Shown here piece by piece: positions 1 to 9,096 of a stretch of 64,000 nt of DNA (position 1 is its first letter; every line of letters starts with the position of its first letter). The position numbers and the translations under genes were made by a program. The DNA is from Tolypothrix bouteillei VB521301 (GTDB taxonomy: Bacteria; Cyanobacteriota; Cyanobacteriia; Cyanobacteriales; Nostocaceae), in assembly GCF_000760695.4 (NCBI RefSeq), contig NZ_JHEG04000001.1, positions 3,320,452 to 3,384,451 on the forward strand, in the 5' to 3' direction. The notes below the pieces were generated by a model, which was given only the letters and a program-made list of their open reading frames with translations, ran no database searches and was not told the origin of the DNA.

Positions 1-1
1 C

Positions 2-484
2 GGACACAAACCCATTTTTTGCTCGGAAGCAATGGTAACAGGGTATTGGCCATCTCAGGTGCAAGCAGCTAAAACTCAACGCACTCGTTGGGAGCACGGT
101 CATCTACAGATGATACAGGCTTATCTTCCCCTTCTTCTAAAAGAGGCTGTGAAACAAGGTCGGTTCGACTTAGTCATGAGCGCTCTCGATTTGTGTATTC
201 CTCCTCTGTCTTTGCTTGCAATCGTCTTGTTAGCAGTGATGACGGGTTCTTTACTAGGTGCGGTATTGGGTGCATCTTGGATTCCATTTGCGATCGCAGC
301 CACTGCTGGATTGTCTTTTTTCAGTGGAATTCTTGTAGCTTGGGCGAAATTTGCCAGTCAAGATGTGCCTTTAGGCCAATTGTTAACGATTCCTTTATAT
401 GTACTTTGGAAGATTCCAGTTTATTTCAAGTTTTTAGTCAAACCTCAAGATACCTGGATTCGTACAGAACGAGATGTAACTTAA
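2..484 (+). CDS. Glycosyltransferase family 2, C-terminal part (cut by window start)
   Basis: This is the 3' end of a processive-type GT2 gene; the reading frame is open from base 2, so the N-terminal catalytic part lies outside the window. The visible part contains QRTRW, the Q-x-x-R-W acceptor-binding motif of cellulose/chitin-synthase-like GT2 enzymes. It is followed by hydrophobic stretches (about positions 200-330 and 380-440) that would anchor the enzyme in the cytoplasmic membrane. The role is inferred to be transfer of a sugar onto a lipid-linked or growing polysaccharide. The next glycosyltransferase starts 16 bp downstream, so the two are probably co-transcribed. The exact sugar cannot be told. 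Confidence 0.85.
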   Translation, partial: GHKPIFCSEAMVTGYWPSQVQAAKTQRTRWEHGHLQMIQAYLPLLLKEAVKQGRFDLVMSALDLCIPPLSLLAIVLLAVMTGSLLGAVLGASWIPFAIAATAGLSFFSGILVAWAKFASQDVPLGQLLTIPLYVLWKIPVYFKFLVKPQDTWIRTERDVT

Positions 485-500
485 ATAGGAGAAGCTTGAA

Positions 501-1787
501 ATGCGGGTTGCCATTGTTGCCGAACATGCTTCTAGTAAATATGGTGGAGAAGCGTTTTTGCCACTGAATTATTTTAGATTGCTGCGAGCACGGAAAATAG
601 AGGCATGGTTGATTGTTCATTCTCGCACGCAAGCTGAACTAGAAGCCCTTTTTCCAGAAGAACGCGATCGCATTCACTTTATATCTGATACTTGGATACA
701 CAAAATCCTATGGCGCTGCACGTTGTTGCTACCTAGAAGAGTTGCAGAAATGACGACCGGCTTGCTGAGTTCTCTGTATACCCAAAGTCTTCAGCGTAAA
801 CTTGTCCGCCAAATTGTTTACCAAAACAATATAGATGTCGTGCATCAACCAATTCCCGTTGCACCTAAAAACCCCTCGCTGATATTTAACGTTGGCGCAC
901 CAGTTGTTATTGGTCCAATGAATGGTGGAATGGAATACCCTCCGGCTTTCCGCTCTCGGGAGAACTTTTTGATTAAACCACTCGTTTCACTAGGACGCCA
1001 ATTTGCAGATTTTTGCAATTATCTTTTACCTGGTAAAATTAGAGCGCAAATGCTGTTAGTCAGTAACGAACGGACAAGAAAAGCACTCCCCACTGGAGTC
1101 GTTGGTAACATTATTGAGCTAACAGAGAACGGTGTGGACTTGTCCGTGTGGGAACCGGCACCACTGGAATTGAAGACACTCAATCCAGCAGGGATTAATT
1201 TTCTTTTTGTTGGGCGGCTAGTAGACTGTAAAGCTATAGACTTACTGCTTTTAGCCTTTCAAAAAGTGGTTGCCCAAATCAATGCTAGTTTAGAGATCGT
1301 TGGAGATGGCAATCACCGCCAGAAACTAGAAGCTCTGACTCATAGTTTAGGCTTGGCAAATCAAGTTACATTCACTGGTTGGCTGTCTCAAAAGGATTGC
1401 GCTAGCAAGCTAAGAGCCGGAGATGCACTCGTTATGCCAAGTTTGATAGAGTGTGGTGGAGCAGTAGTTCTGGAGGCAATGGCGATCGGATTACCCGTAA
1501 TTGCAACAAAATGGGGTGGTCCTATGGATTACTTGGATGCCACTTGTGGTATTTTAGTTGAGCCTTCTTCAAAGGAAGAGTTTATTACTGGGCTCACCAA
1601 CGCTATGTTAAAGCTTGCACGGTCACCTGAGTTGCGCTTGCAAATGGGTCGTGCTGGGCAACAGCGTGTTCGCGAGTATTTTGATTGGGAACGTAAAATT
1701 GACTGCATTCTTGATATTTATCACCAAACTTGTAAAATATCAAAATTCAATCAAAGAAAACTCAAGTCATTAATCCAGGTGGGTTGA
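501..1787 (+). CDS. GT4-type glycosyltransferase
   Basis: The product is a 428-residue GT-B fold glycosyltransferase of family 4. The N-terminal half has the opening MRVAIVAEHASSKYGGEAF, typical of an acceptor domain. The C-terminal half carries FVGRL and the donor-binding E-x7-E region ECGGAVVLEAMAIG. An AGGAG ribosome site lies about 10 bp before the ATG. It sits 16 bp after the preceding GT2 gene and is most likely in the same operon. It would transfer a nucleotide-activated sugar in the cytosol during exopolysaccharide repeat-unit assembly. Donor and acceptor are unknown. Confidence 0.9.
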   Translation: MRVAIVAEHASSKYGGEAFLPLNYFRLLRARKIEAWLIVHSRTQAELEALFPEERDRIHFISDTWIHKILWRCTLLLPRRVAEMTTGLLSSLYTQSLQRKLVRQIVYQNNIDVVHQPIPVAPKNPSLIFNVGAPVVIGPMNGGMEYPPAFRSRENFLIKPLVSLGRQFADFCNYLLPGKIRAQMLLVSNERTRKALPTGVVGNIIELTENGVDLSVWEPAPLELKTLNPAGINFLFVGRLVDCKAIDLLLLAFQKVVAQINASLEIVGDGNHRQKLEALTHSLGLANQVTFTGWLSQKDCASKLRAGDALVMPSLIECGGAVVLEAMAIGLPVIATKWGGPMDYLDATCGILVEPSSKEEFITGLTNAMLKLARSPELRLQMGRAGQQRVREYFDWERKIDCILDIYHQTCKISKFNQRKLKSLIQVG

Positions 1788-2194
1788 ATTTAACATGATG
1801 CTGACTTAGGTAGAGGTTGCTAGAGAGCGAGTCTAGCAATGAACATGGGGGAAAACTCGGTTGTTTGAGTCATAAAGCTCGATAGCTCTTCTGCTCATTT
1901 GCAGCAACCAAGTTTTTGATATTACTGTACTAATTCTCTACAGGGCCATTGCCGCTCGCTAACTTTATAAGCGATTTTCTGATGTGCTCTTTGGAAGATT
2001 CCTGTCTGTCTTTGGTTTGTAATTAAACTTCAAAATGTCTGAGTTCGTAGAGATAACAGCAAGCGATATCGATTGACCGGTGACTGGTGACTGATTGCAG
2101 GTCGCTAGTAAAATTCTATAAATAGCTTGATTTGTGCTTTGAATTTGTCTGTCTGCCGATCGTTCCTTTGAAGATAAAAAAGCAGGAGCAACTC
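1788..2194 (+). other. Gap with a short GT2-like relic
   Basis: About 400 bp without an intact gene. Around 1986-2030 one frame reads ALWKIPVCLWFVIKL, close to the LWKIPVYFKFLVKP end of the GT2 gene at the window start. A stop codon lies two codons upstream of this stretch. It looks like the decayed end of a second GT2 copy. Nothing else is recognisable. Confidence 0.4.
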
Positions 2195-3424
2195 ATGAAC
2201 TCTCAAGACCTAGGTTTGACCGTATTACTTAACTACCAAGTTCAAAGTCAGGAAAATTCACAAGTGCTCGTGGTTAGAAAGTTTTTCGATGAGATGAATA
2301 AATTTTCTAGTCTATGGCCTGGTAAAATGAGACTTCTAATAGAGCAAGATCCAACAAAAAAAGAGTTGCTAGAAACTGTCACTGTTAACCCAGATGAGTT
2401 ACCTTACGAGTTACAAATCGTCTCTTATAAAAACCTCAAACCTGCTGTTCTTCTAAAAAAGACATCGATTGTATATAGCGCTGTAGGAGCTAAGCATAAC
2501 AAAATCAGTCAGTATTGCAAATCGGCTGGTGTTCCCTGTATTTATATCTCTGAATACAGCTTCAAAGCTAGAAAACAAATTGTAAATATAAGCACAAAAA
2601 ATCCAATTCTCCGTTGGCGAAGAATTTTATGGGAGCAAAATCAAGAAAGAAAACAGGTCAATGGCATAAAGTTGGCTGAGGGTATTCAATGTAATGGCAC
2701 TCCTACTTATAACGAATACCGTAAAATCAATTCTAATGCCTTTCTGTATTTTGATAATCGAGTTCCTGACCGCTTATTAGCAAAGCGTCAAGAGCTTGAA
2801 GAAAGAACTAATGACTTGTGTGAACCCAATCGACCTCTACGGCTTTGTTTTTCCGGTCGTCTCATTAAAATGAAAGGTGCTGACCATCTTATAGATATTG
2901 CTCAAGAACTCAAGCAATTAGGGGTTCGGTTTCAAATGTTTATTTTTGGTAATGGCGACCTGAAAGAGAAGATGCTGTCTGAAATTGCAGCAAGCGCTCT
3001 GAGTGATTCTGTGAAAATGATGGGGATGGTGAGCTTCAATACACAACTGCTTCCTTTTGTCAAAAAAAATGTAGATTTGTTCGTTTGCTGTCACAGACAA
3101 AGCGATCCTTCATGTACTTATCTAGAAACAATGTCATGTGGTGTACCAATTATTGGATATGACAATGAAGCTTTTGCAGGAGTTGTACAACATTCTAAAA
3201 CGGGATGGTTAATTGAGATGGATAGACCAAAAGCATTAGCTCGAAAAATTGCTATCTTAGACAAAAACAGACAATTGATTAGAGAACAGTCTTTTCAAGC
3301 TTTAGAGTTTGCTCAAGAACATACGTTTGAGAAAACATATCAAAGACGGCTGAAACATATAGAAGAAACTTGCTACAATTTTTATGGTTGGCGTCAGCAA
3401 AAACGCTTGTTAGTTGAATCATAG
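2195..3424 (+). CDS. GT4-type glycosyltransferase
   Basis: The product is a 409-residue GT-B glycosyltransferase. The reading frame is open from 2132, but ATG 2195 is chosen because GCAGGAGCAACTC gives a good ribosome site just before it. The C-terminal half shows the sugar-donor domain: LCFSGRLIKMKGADHLIDIA, then CTYLETMSCGVPIIGYDNE, a variant of the E-x7-E motif in which the first acid is not obvious. The N-terminal half is less conserved. The gene lies between other polysaccharide genes on the same strand, which suggests a transferase of the repeat unit. The sugar is unknown. Confidence 0.85.
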   Translation: MNSQDLGLTVLLNYQVQSQENSQVLVVRKFFDEMNKFSSLWPGKMRLLIEQDPTKKELLETVTVNPDELPYELQIVSYKNLKPAVLLKKTSIVYSAVGAKHNKISQYCKSAGVPCIYISEYSFKARKQIVNISTKNPILRWRRILWEQNQERKQVNGIKLAEGIQCNGTPTYNEYRKINSNAFLYFDNRVPDRLLAKRQELEERTNDLCEPNRPLRLCFSGRLIKMKGADHLIDIAQELKQLGVRFQMFIFGNGDLKEKMLSEIAASALSDSVKMMGMVSFNTQLLPFVKKNVDLFVCCHRQSDPSCTYLETMSCGVPIIGYDNEAFAGVVQHSKTGWLIEMDRPKALARKIAILDKNRQLIREQSFQALEFAQEHTFEKTYQRRLKHIEETCYNFYGWRQQKRLLVES

Positions 3425-3509
3425 ATAATACGAAAAGTCAACAGTCTAATTCAATAGGAAACTAAATATTTCCATCGCGACTGTTGACCGATCGCTAAAA
3501 ATAATTTTT

Positions 3510-4745
3510 TTGCTATTCCAATTAAACAAATTTAAACCAGTGAAAAAATTTTTAGAAAATGCCGAGATTTTCTTTGCCATATTAGGATTAACTTTTTTCT
3601 CAGGTGTATTAGGTATCGGCGCTATGGGTGATGTTCTTCCAAGCGCTGTTGCCACATCTATTAGATATATAGTTTGGGTAGCCTCAACTCTTCTTATTTT
3701 TATCTATTGGAAAAAATCTTTGATCGCAGCTAGCCGAGATGTATTACTTTGTCTATTGACAGTTTTATCTTTATTATCATTTGCATGGTCAGAGTTTCCA
3801 GATTTTACATTATCTAATGCAAAAGAAATCTTTATGATGACCTCTTTTGGTTTGTACTTAGCTACAAGATTTACCTTAAGAGAGCAGGTGCAACTTATTG
3901 CTTTTACTTTATTATTAGGAGCTTTCTTCAGTATATTTTTTGCTATTGTATTTCCTTCCATTGCAATACATGGTTTCGACCACCCAGGAGCATGGAGAGG
4001 AGTGTATGGATATAAAAATACACTGGGTAGCATGATGGTTTTAAGCTCACTAGCCTTTTTTTCACTGCCAAAAGATTCTTCAATTTTATATAAATGGTTT
4101 GGTTTTAGTTTATCCATAGTTTTGATGTTACTGTCAACATCAAAAACTTCCTTGGTTCTTTCTTTCTTACTTATATTAGTTATGTTATTTTATAAAAATT
4201 TTCGTTGGCAGGGAAAAATTAGTGTAATTTTTGTAGACATTGGAGTTCTTGTTCTAGGATGTCTTTCTCTAGTCATTTTTAGTTATTGGGTAGAACTCAT
4301 TTCTGGCTTGGGCAAAGATCCTACCCTAACCGGACGTACACCTCTATGGGCTACTGCAATATCCCGGTTAATGGAAAGACCGTTTTTTGGATATGGGCGT
4401 GATGCCTATTGGGCTCCTAAAAGTAAGTTTGCGGTCGAAGCAGGTAAAGCGATATCAGGATGGATTCCACCCCACGCGCACAATGGATTTCTTGATGTAG
4501 CACTTGATATTGGCTTAGTTGGGTTATCCCTTTTTCTAGTAAGTTTTGTTATCGCCTTTGCTCGGGCTTTGAAACGAGCTTACGCCACTAAAGATACAGA
4601 AGAACTTTGGCCATTAGCTTTCCTGAGCTTCTTGGCAATGAATAACATGACAGAGAGTTTTTTAATGCGTTTAGCTAATTTATATTGGGTTCTTTACATA
4701 GCAATTGCTTTTACCGGACATCAAAAAAGACTGAAAAGAGATTAA
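3510..4745 (+). CDS. O-antigen ligase / Wzy-type polymerase membrane protein
   Basis: The product is about 411 residues and strongly hydrophobic, with roughly ten membrane segments. A large loop contains GRTPLWATAI and HAHNGFLDVALDIGLVGL, the histidine-containing signature of the Wzy_C / O-antigen ligase superfamily. It would polymerise or ligate lipid-linked glycan units on the periplasmic side of the inner membrane. The start is uncertain: TTG 3510 and GTG 3540 are both in frame and neither has a clear ribosome site. The gene and the next one look more AT-rich than the flanking glycosyltransferase genes, which may mean separate acquisition. Confidence 0.82.
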   Translation: MLFQLNKFKPVKKFLENAEIFFAILGLTFFSGVLGIGAMGDVLPSAVATSIRYIVWVASTLLIFIYWKKSLIAASRDVLLCLLTVLSLLSFAWSEFPDFTLSNAKEIFMMTSFGLYLATRFTLREQVQLIAFTLLLGAFFSIFFAIVFPSIAIHGFDHPGAWRGVYGYKNTLGSMMVLSSLAFFSLPKDSSILYKWFGFSLSIVLMLLSTSKTSLVLSFLLILVMLFYKNFRWQGKISVIFVDIGVLVLGCLSLVIFSYWVELISGLGKDPTLTGRTPLWATAISRLMERPFFGYGRDAYWAPKSKFAVEAGKAISGWIPPHAHNGFLDVALDIGLVGLSLFLVSFVIAFARALKRAYATKDTEELWPLAFLSFLAMNNMTESFLMRLANLYWVLYIAIAFTGHQKRLKRD

Positions 4746-4798
4746 AAAAATCATTTTTATAAAAAATCAACATTACCGAAGAGAAAACAGGAAATAAC

Positions 4799-5752
4799 AT
4801 GAACGAACAACCGTTGGTTAGCATTCTCATTAATAACTATAACTATGCACAATTTTTACGCAAATCAATTGACAGTGCTTTAAATCAAGGATATTCTCTT
4901 ATAGAAGTTGTTGTAGTTGATGATGGTTCTACAGATAACTCTAAGGACGTTATCAAGAGTTATGAAAATCAGATTGTTTCTGTCTTGAAGCAGAATGGAG
5001 GGCAAGCGTCCGCTTTTAATGCAGGTTTTAAAGCTAGTAAAGGAGATATCATCTGTTTTCTTGATGCTGATGACTACTTTCATCTAAATAAAGTCAGTCA
5101 AATAGTTGAACTTTTCCAAAAAAATCCTGAATTAGGTTGGATTTTTCACGAACTAGATGATGTGAATGCAAACGGACATTCTTTAGAATTTCGAGCCGAT
5201 CGAAGCATTCACAAGTTTTCATTGGTTGATTTCCGTAAAAAGATGCTTGAGGGAGGTAACCTACCCTATCTTCCAGCGACTAGCGGGTTATGTTTCAAAC
5301 GAAACGTACTAGAGCAAATATTACCAATGCCAGAACAAATTTTAATTTCTGCAGATAATTTTTTACGATTAGCAACAATTTCTAAGTCACCCGGTCTGTT
5401 ATCTCCTGATAAAGTAGCCGTTCATCGTATTCATGGAGCGAATTTATTTGAATTTAGAAAGGATTACGAATACATCAACGCAGCAACGAATATCAAAACA
5501 TGTTATTACCTAAGAAAGTGTTTTCCTGAAACTAAATCTTACACTAATAGACTTTATGCTCACGCAGTTGGAAGACTTATTGGGAAAACAAATCTAACTA
5601 AGGTTTTACAAATACCTGAATTTAAAGAATACATCAAAGATTACTTTTCTTTGGAATTTGGAATTGTGGGAGGTTCTAGAATCTTTTATAACTACTTGAA
5701 AAGTATCTTAATAAATTTTAAATTTTTATTAGGTCGTAAAAGTAGTGTTTAA
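4799..5752 (+). CDS. Glycosyltransferase family 2 (GT-A fold)
   Basis: The product has 317 residues. The N-terminus has the GT-A nucleotide-binding fold: VSILINNYNYAQFL, VVVVDDGSTDNS and the metal-binding FLDADD. A ribosome site AGGAAA lies just before the ATG. No membrane segment is visible, so it is a cytosolic or peripheral enzyme. It is 53 bp downstream of the Wzy-like gene and shares its AT-rich composition, so the pair may have travelled together. The substrate is unknown. Confidence 0.88.
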   Translation: MNEQPLVSILINNYNYAQFLRKSIDSALNQGYSLIEVVVVDDGSTDNSKDVIKSYENQIVSVLKQNGGQASAFNAGFKASKGDIICFLDADDYFHLNKVSQIVELFQKNPELGWIFHELDDVNANGHSLEFRADRSIHKFSLVDFRKKMLEGGNLPYLPATSGLCFKRNVLEQILPMPEQILISADNFLRLATISKSPGLLSPDKVAVHRIHGANLFEFRKDYEYINAATNIKTCYYLRKCFPETKSYTNRLYAHAVGRLIGKTNLTKVLQIPEFKEYIKDYFSLEFGIVGGSRIFYNYLKSILINFKFLLGRKSSV

Positions 5753-5901
5753 ATTTGATTGAGTTTCCTCCAGCCATCCTAAAAAAGGTGTCTTTCAATT
5801 AAAAAAAGTTGTTGCCATCTGTGCGAAGACAGCACAACTACGAGCCCAAAAGCAACTAAGGTCAATTTGAATCGATAAAAGACAGTATCGTTTTAGGAGG
5901 T

Positions 5902-6906
5902 ATGACTTTGCAATCTATTGGAGTTGTTGTTATCGGGCGCAACGAAGGAGAACGTCTCCATCATTGTTTAAAATCAGCGATGGGCGAAAACCGAACTGTC
6001 GTTTACGTTGATTCTGGGTCAACAGATGGTAGCGTGGCACTAGCACAGTCCCTTGATGTTCGTGTAGTGGAACTGGATCTATCTGTTCCCTTTACAGCAG
6101 CTCGTGCGAGAAACGCAGGTTTTGAACACTTATTGCAGGTGAAACCAGAGGTAGAATTTGTTCAATTTGTAGATGGAGATTGTCGGATTGTTGAGGGATG
6201 GTTGGAAAGCGCCGAACAGATTTTAGTCTCTCAACCAGACGTTGTGGTAGTGTGCGGTCGTCGTCGAGAAGAATTTCCTCACCAATCAATTTACAATCTC
6301 CTTTGTGATATTGAATGGAATACTCCCGTAGGTGAAGCTAAAGCTTGTGGGGGTGACGCCATGATGCGAGTCAGTGCATTCAAAATGGTAGGAGGTTACA
6401 ATCCAGTACTCATAGCAGGAGAAGAACCAGAATTGTGCGTGCGGCTGCGTCAAATAGGTGGTAAAATTTTGCGTATTGATGCAGAAATGACTCTACATGA
6501 TGCCCAAATTCTACGTTTTGGACAATGGTGGAAGCGTTCAATTCGTAACGGTCATGCTTATGCAGAAGGCGCTTGGCTCCACGGTCGCAGTCCAGAACGG
6601 CACTGGGTGAGGGAAAGTCGTAGAATTTGGTTCTGGGGTTTGTTTTTGCCTTTATTGGCGATCGCTGGTGTATTGCCAACCATGGGGCTGAGTGTGATGT
6701 TACTTTTAATAGCTTATGCTTTTTTAGTTTACCGCGTGTACCGCTTTACCCGAAAACGGGGCTTTTCAGCATCAGATGCAATTGTTTACGCTCTGTTTTG
6801 CGTGTTAGATAAATTCCCACAACTACAAGGTCAAATTAAGTTTCACCTGTCTCGCTTATCCAAGCAGCAGAGCACTATTGTGGAATACAAAATGGCTAAT
6901 GGCTAA
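5902..6906 (+). CDS. Glycosyltransferase family 2 with C-terminal membrane segments
   Basis: The product has 334 residues. GT-A motifs are IGVVVIGRNEGERLHHCL, YVDSGSTDGS and the metal site FVDGDC. About residues 240-285 form two hydrophobic segments, so the enzyme is probably membrane-associated. A strong ribosome site TTAGGAGG precedes the ATG. The last four residues (MANG) and the stop codon are supplied by the heptamer repeat ATGGCTA that begins at 6892, so the original C-terminus has probably been replaced by the repeat. Confidence 0.88.
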   Translation: MTLQSIGVVVIGRNEGERLHHCLKSAMGENRTVVYVDSGSTDGSVALAQSLDVRVVELDLSVPFTAARARNAGFEHLLQVKPEVEFVQFVDGDCRIVEGWLESAEQILVSQPDVVVVCGRRREEFPHQSIYNLLCDIEWNTPVGEAKACGGDAMMRVSAFKMVGGYNPVLIAGEEPELCVRLRQIGGKILRIDAEMTLHDAQILRFGQWWKRSIRNGHAYAEGAWLHGRSPERHWVRESRRIWFWGLFLPLLAIAGVLPTMGLSVMLLLIAYAFLVYRVYRFTRKRGFSASDAIVYALFCVLDKFPQLQGQIKFHLSRLSKQQSTIVEYKMANG

Positions 6907-6940
6907 TGGCTAATGGCTAATGGCTAATGGCTAATGGCTG
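6892..6940 (+). repeat. Seven tandem copies of heptamer ATGGCTA
   Basis: The heptamer ATGGCTA occurs six times perfectly and once as ATGGCTG. It is of the short tandemly repeated repetitive (STRR) type known from filamentous cyanobacteria. The array supplies the stop codon of the upstream glycosyltransferase. From 6955 to 7003 it passes into a degenerate ACTAAT/AACTAAT-type array that ends just before the next start codon. Confidence 0.95.
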
Positions 6941-7006
6941 ATGGTAGTGGTTGTGACTAACTACTAACCCTAACTACTAATAACAACTAATAACAACTAA
7001 CTCTAA

Positions 7007-8059
7007 ATGGCAACAAAACTCAAATCAGCCGTAATTGGTACGGGGGCAATTTCTAAAGAGCATTTAAAGTTTCTGTCTGAGTGCGATCGCGCTCATCTGG
7101 CTGGTGTGTGTGACCTTTCAAATGCTGCTGCTAGATATGCAGCACGACGGTTCGGTGCAGACTCGATCTACACTGACTACCGCCAAATGTTAGATGAGGT
7201 GAAGCCTGATGTTGTTCACATTTTGACTCCTCCTAACACCCACAAGCGGATTGCCAAGGATTGTTTGGAAGCTAACGTACACGTCTTTTGTGAGAAACCA
7301 ATTACACCAACCTATGATGAATTCAAAGAACTTTGGGCATTCTCGCAGTCTCAAAATCGTTGGCTAATTGAAAATCAGAACTACTGCTTCAACGAACAAA
7401 TCCTTGCCATTAAACAATTAGTTGATGATGGTACTATTGGTGAAGTGCAGGAAGTTGAAGTTCGCGTAGCAGTTGATGTTCGCAGTGGTGGACCGTTTGC
7501 AGATGAAAATCTGCCCAATCCCATTCACAAACTTCCCGCAGGCGTTGTTCATGATTTTATTACACACTTGTGCTCCTTAGTGGTGCGCTTTATTCCGGAT
7601 TTTGACCGCGTCAGTGCGGCTTGGAGCAATCACGGTGGTGGAGATTTATTTAAGTACGATGACTTGGATGCGATCGTGATTGGAGGCTCAAAACACGCTC
7701 GGATTCGATTCACCTGTCACGCGTTACCCCAATGTTTCTTTATCACAGTACGTGGTTCAAAAGGTTACGCGGAAACAGATTTATTTCAACCTTACCTTCG
7801 CTGTGTTGTACCTCGTGGTGGTAAACTCCTCTCGCCGTTAATAAACCATTTTGTTAATGGATGGGAGTTGATGGGAGCATCAATGACTAACTTCCGCCGC
7901 AAGGTGATGCAAAAAACTCCCTATGAAGGTCTGCACCGTCTTTTAGATAAAACTTATACAGCATTAGCCGATGGTGAAACGCCACCAATTACTTTTGAAG
8001 ACATGGAACGAACAAACCGTTTAGTGCAATTATTACTTCTGGAGGCAAATCAAATATGA
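7007..8059 (+). CDS. Gfo/Idh/MocA family sugar oxidoreductase
   Basis: The product has 350 residues. The N-terminal Rossmann fold carries VIGTGAISKEH (residues 9-19), and the family motif EKP lies at 96-98 (CEKPITPT). The C-terminal half is the alpha/beta substrate domain. Family members oxidise or reduce a sugar ring, often a nucleotide sugar, with NAD(P). Here it probably makes a modified sugar donor for the polysaccharide locus. The ATG is preceded by repeat sequence and not by a recognisable ribosome site. Its stop overlaps the next start (ATGA), so the two genes are translationally coupled. Confidence 0.88.
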   Translation: MATKLKSAVIGTGAISKEHLKFLSECDRAHLAGVCDLSNAAARYAARRFGADSIYTDYRQMLDEVKPDVVHILTPPNTHKRIAKDCLEANVHVFCEKPITPTYDEFKELWAFSQSQNRWLIENQNYCFNEQILAIKQLVDDGTIGEVQEVEVRVAVDVRSGGPFADENLPNPIHKLPAGVVHDFITHLCSLVVRFIPDFDRVSAAWSNHGGGDLFKYDDLDAIVIGGSKHARIRFTCHALPQCFFITVRGSKGYAETDLFQPYLRCVVPRGGKLLSPLINHFVNGWELMGASMTNFRRKVMQKTPYEGLHRLLDKTYTALADGETPPITFEDMERTNRLVQLLLLEANQI

Positions 8060-9093
8060 AACTCTTGATAACAGGAGCATCAGGTTATCTGGGCAAGTAT
8101 GTTGTTGCGGAAGCCTTGCGACGGGGACATAAAGTGCGTGCAGTTGTACGACCTGCAAGTTCTGTCAATCGCTTGGCTTGGCACGATCATCCATCAGTAG
8201 AACTTGTCCGTCTCGATCTGCGGCGAAAGGATGGTATTGTTGAGGCTCTGCGGGGTGTAGATGCAGTCCTCCATTTGGCAGTCGTTAAAGATGGTGACTT
8301 TTACGGGCGATTTGCTGGTACAGTTATCGCTACGGAAAACTTGCTTGATGCAATGATTCAAGCCCAAGTCTTCCGGTTAGTTGACATTAGCACCTTCTCG
8401 GTGTATGACTACTCATCTGGTAGAGCAATTACCGAAGAGACTCCCCTTGAGAGCAAACCCCTCGATCGCGACGAGTATGCTCAAGTCAAGCTTCTCCAGG
8501 AAGAACTTGTACGTGAGTTTGAGCAAAACTATAAAGCACAAGTGACATACATTCGCCCTGGGATGATTTATGGAAGAGATAACCTCTGGAACACTTGTAT
8601 CGGAGCTCCTTTGGTTGGGAACCTGTGGTTAAAAGTTGGTGGTAATGCAAAATGTCCCTTAGCATATGTAGAAAATTGTGCAGATGCAATTGTCAGCGCT
8701 GTAGAACGCAATGAAGCAATTGGAGAAACTCTCAACATCATTGATGACAATTTGCCTACCCAAAATGTTTATGCCAAGAAACTGGCGCAACACTTAGACT
8801 CTTTACCGCGCACAATTTCCATTAGTTGGCCTCTCATGCGCTTCTTAGCATGGATTTTCTGGACGTACAACCAACAGATCCTTAAAGGGCAAGCAAGATT
8901 CCCTGGTATATTTATTCCCAGAGTGCTGGATGCTCGGTTTAAGCCGTTCCAATATCCCAATACTCGTGCTAAAAAAGTTTTGCAATGGCAACCCAAATAT
9001 TCTCTTGATGAAGCAATTGAGCGCAGTTGTAGTGATATGGAACTGTTAGATGTACCTTCTCCCGCACCTTCGTTACAAACTGTGGGGGGCTAG
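8056..9093 (+). CDS. NAD(P)-dependent epimerase/dehydratase (extended SDR)
   Basis: The product has 345 residues. It begins with MKLLITGASGYLGKY, the G-x-x-G-x-x-G dinucleotide motif, and has the catalytic Y141-x3-K145 (YAQVK) with a serine/threonine region DISTFS upstream. It is an extended short-chain dehydrogenase of the nucleotide-sugar epimerase/dehydratase class. A GGAGG site lies inside the end of the preceding oxidoreductase gene, which it overlaps by 4 bp. The next glycosyltransferase starts 3 bp after its stop. This tight three-gene unit suggests a sugar-modification and transfer module. Confidence 0.88.
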   Translation: MKLLITGASGYLGKYVVAEALRRGHKVRAVVRPASSVNRLAWHDHPSVELVRLDLRRKDGIVEALRGVDAVLHLAVVKDGDFYGRFAGTVIATENLLDAMIQAQVFRLVDISTFSVYDYSSGRAITEETPLESKPLDRDEYAQVKLLQEELVREFEQNYKAQVTYIRPGMIYGRDNLWNTCIGAPLVGNLWLKVGGNAKCPLAYVENCADAIVSAVERNEAIGETLNIIDDNLPTQNVYAKKLAQHLDSLPRTISISWPLMRFLAWIFWTYNQQILKGQARFPGIFIPRVLDARFKPFQYPNTRAKKVLQWQPKYSLDEAIERSCSDMELLDVPSPAPSLQTVGG

Positions 9094-9096
9094 GTC

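Noticed and set aside
88..567. A 159-codon frame overlapping the first GT2 gene
   Set aside because: It is a shifted frame over a clear GT2 C-terminus and the start of the GT4 gene; its product has no domain.
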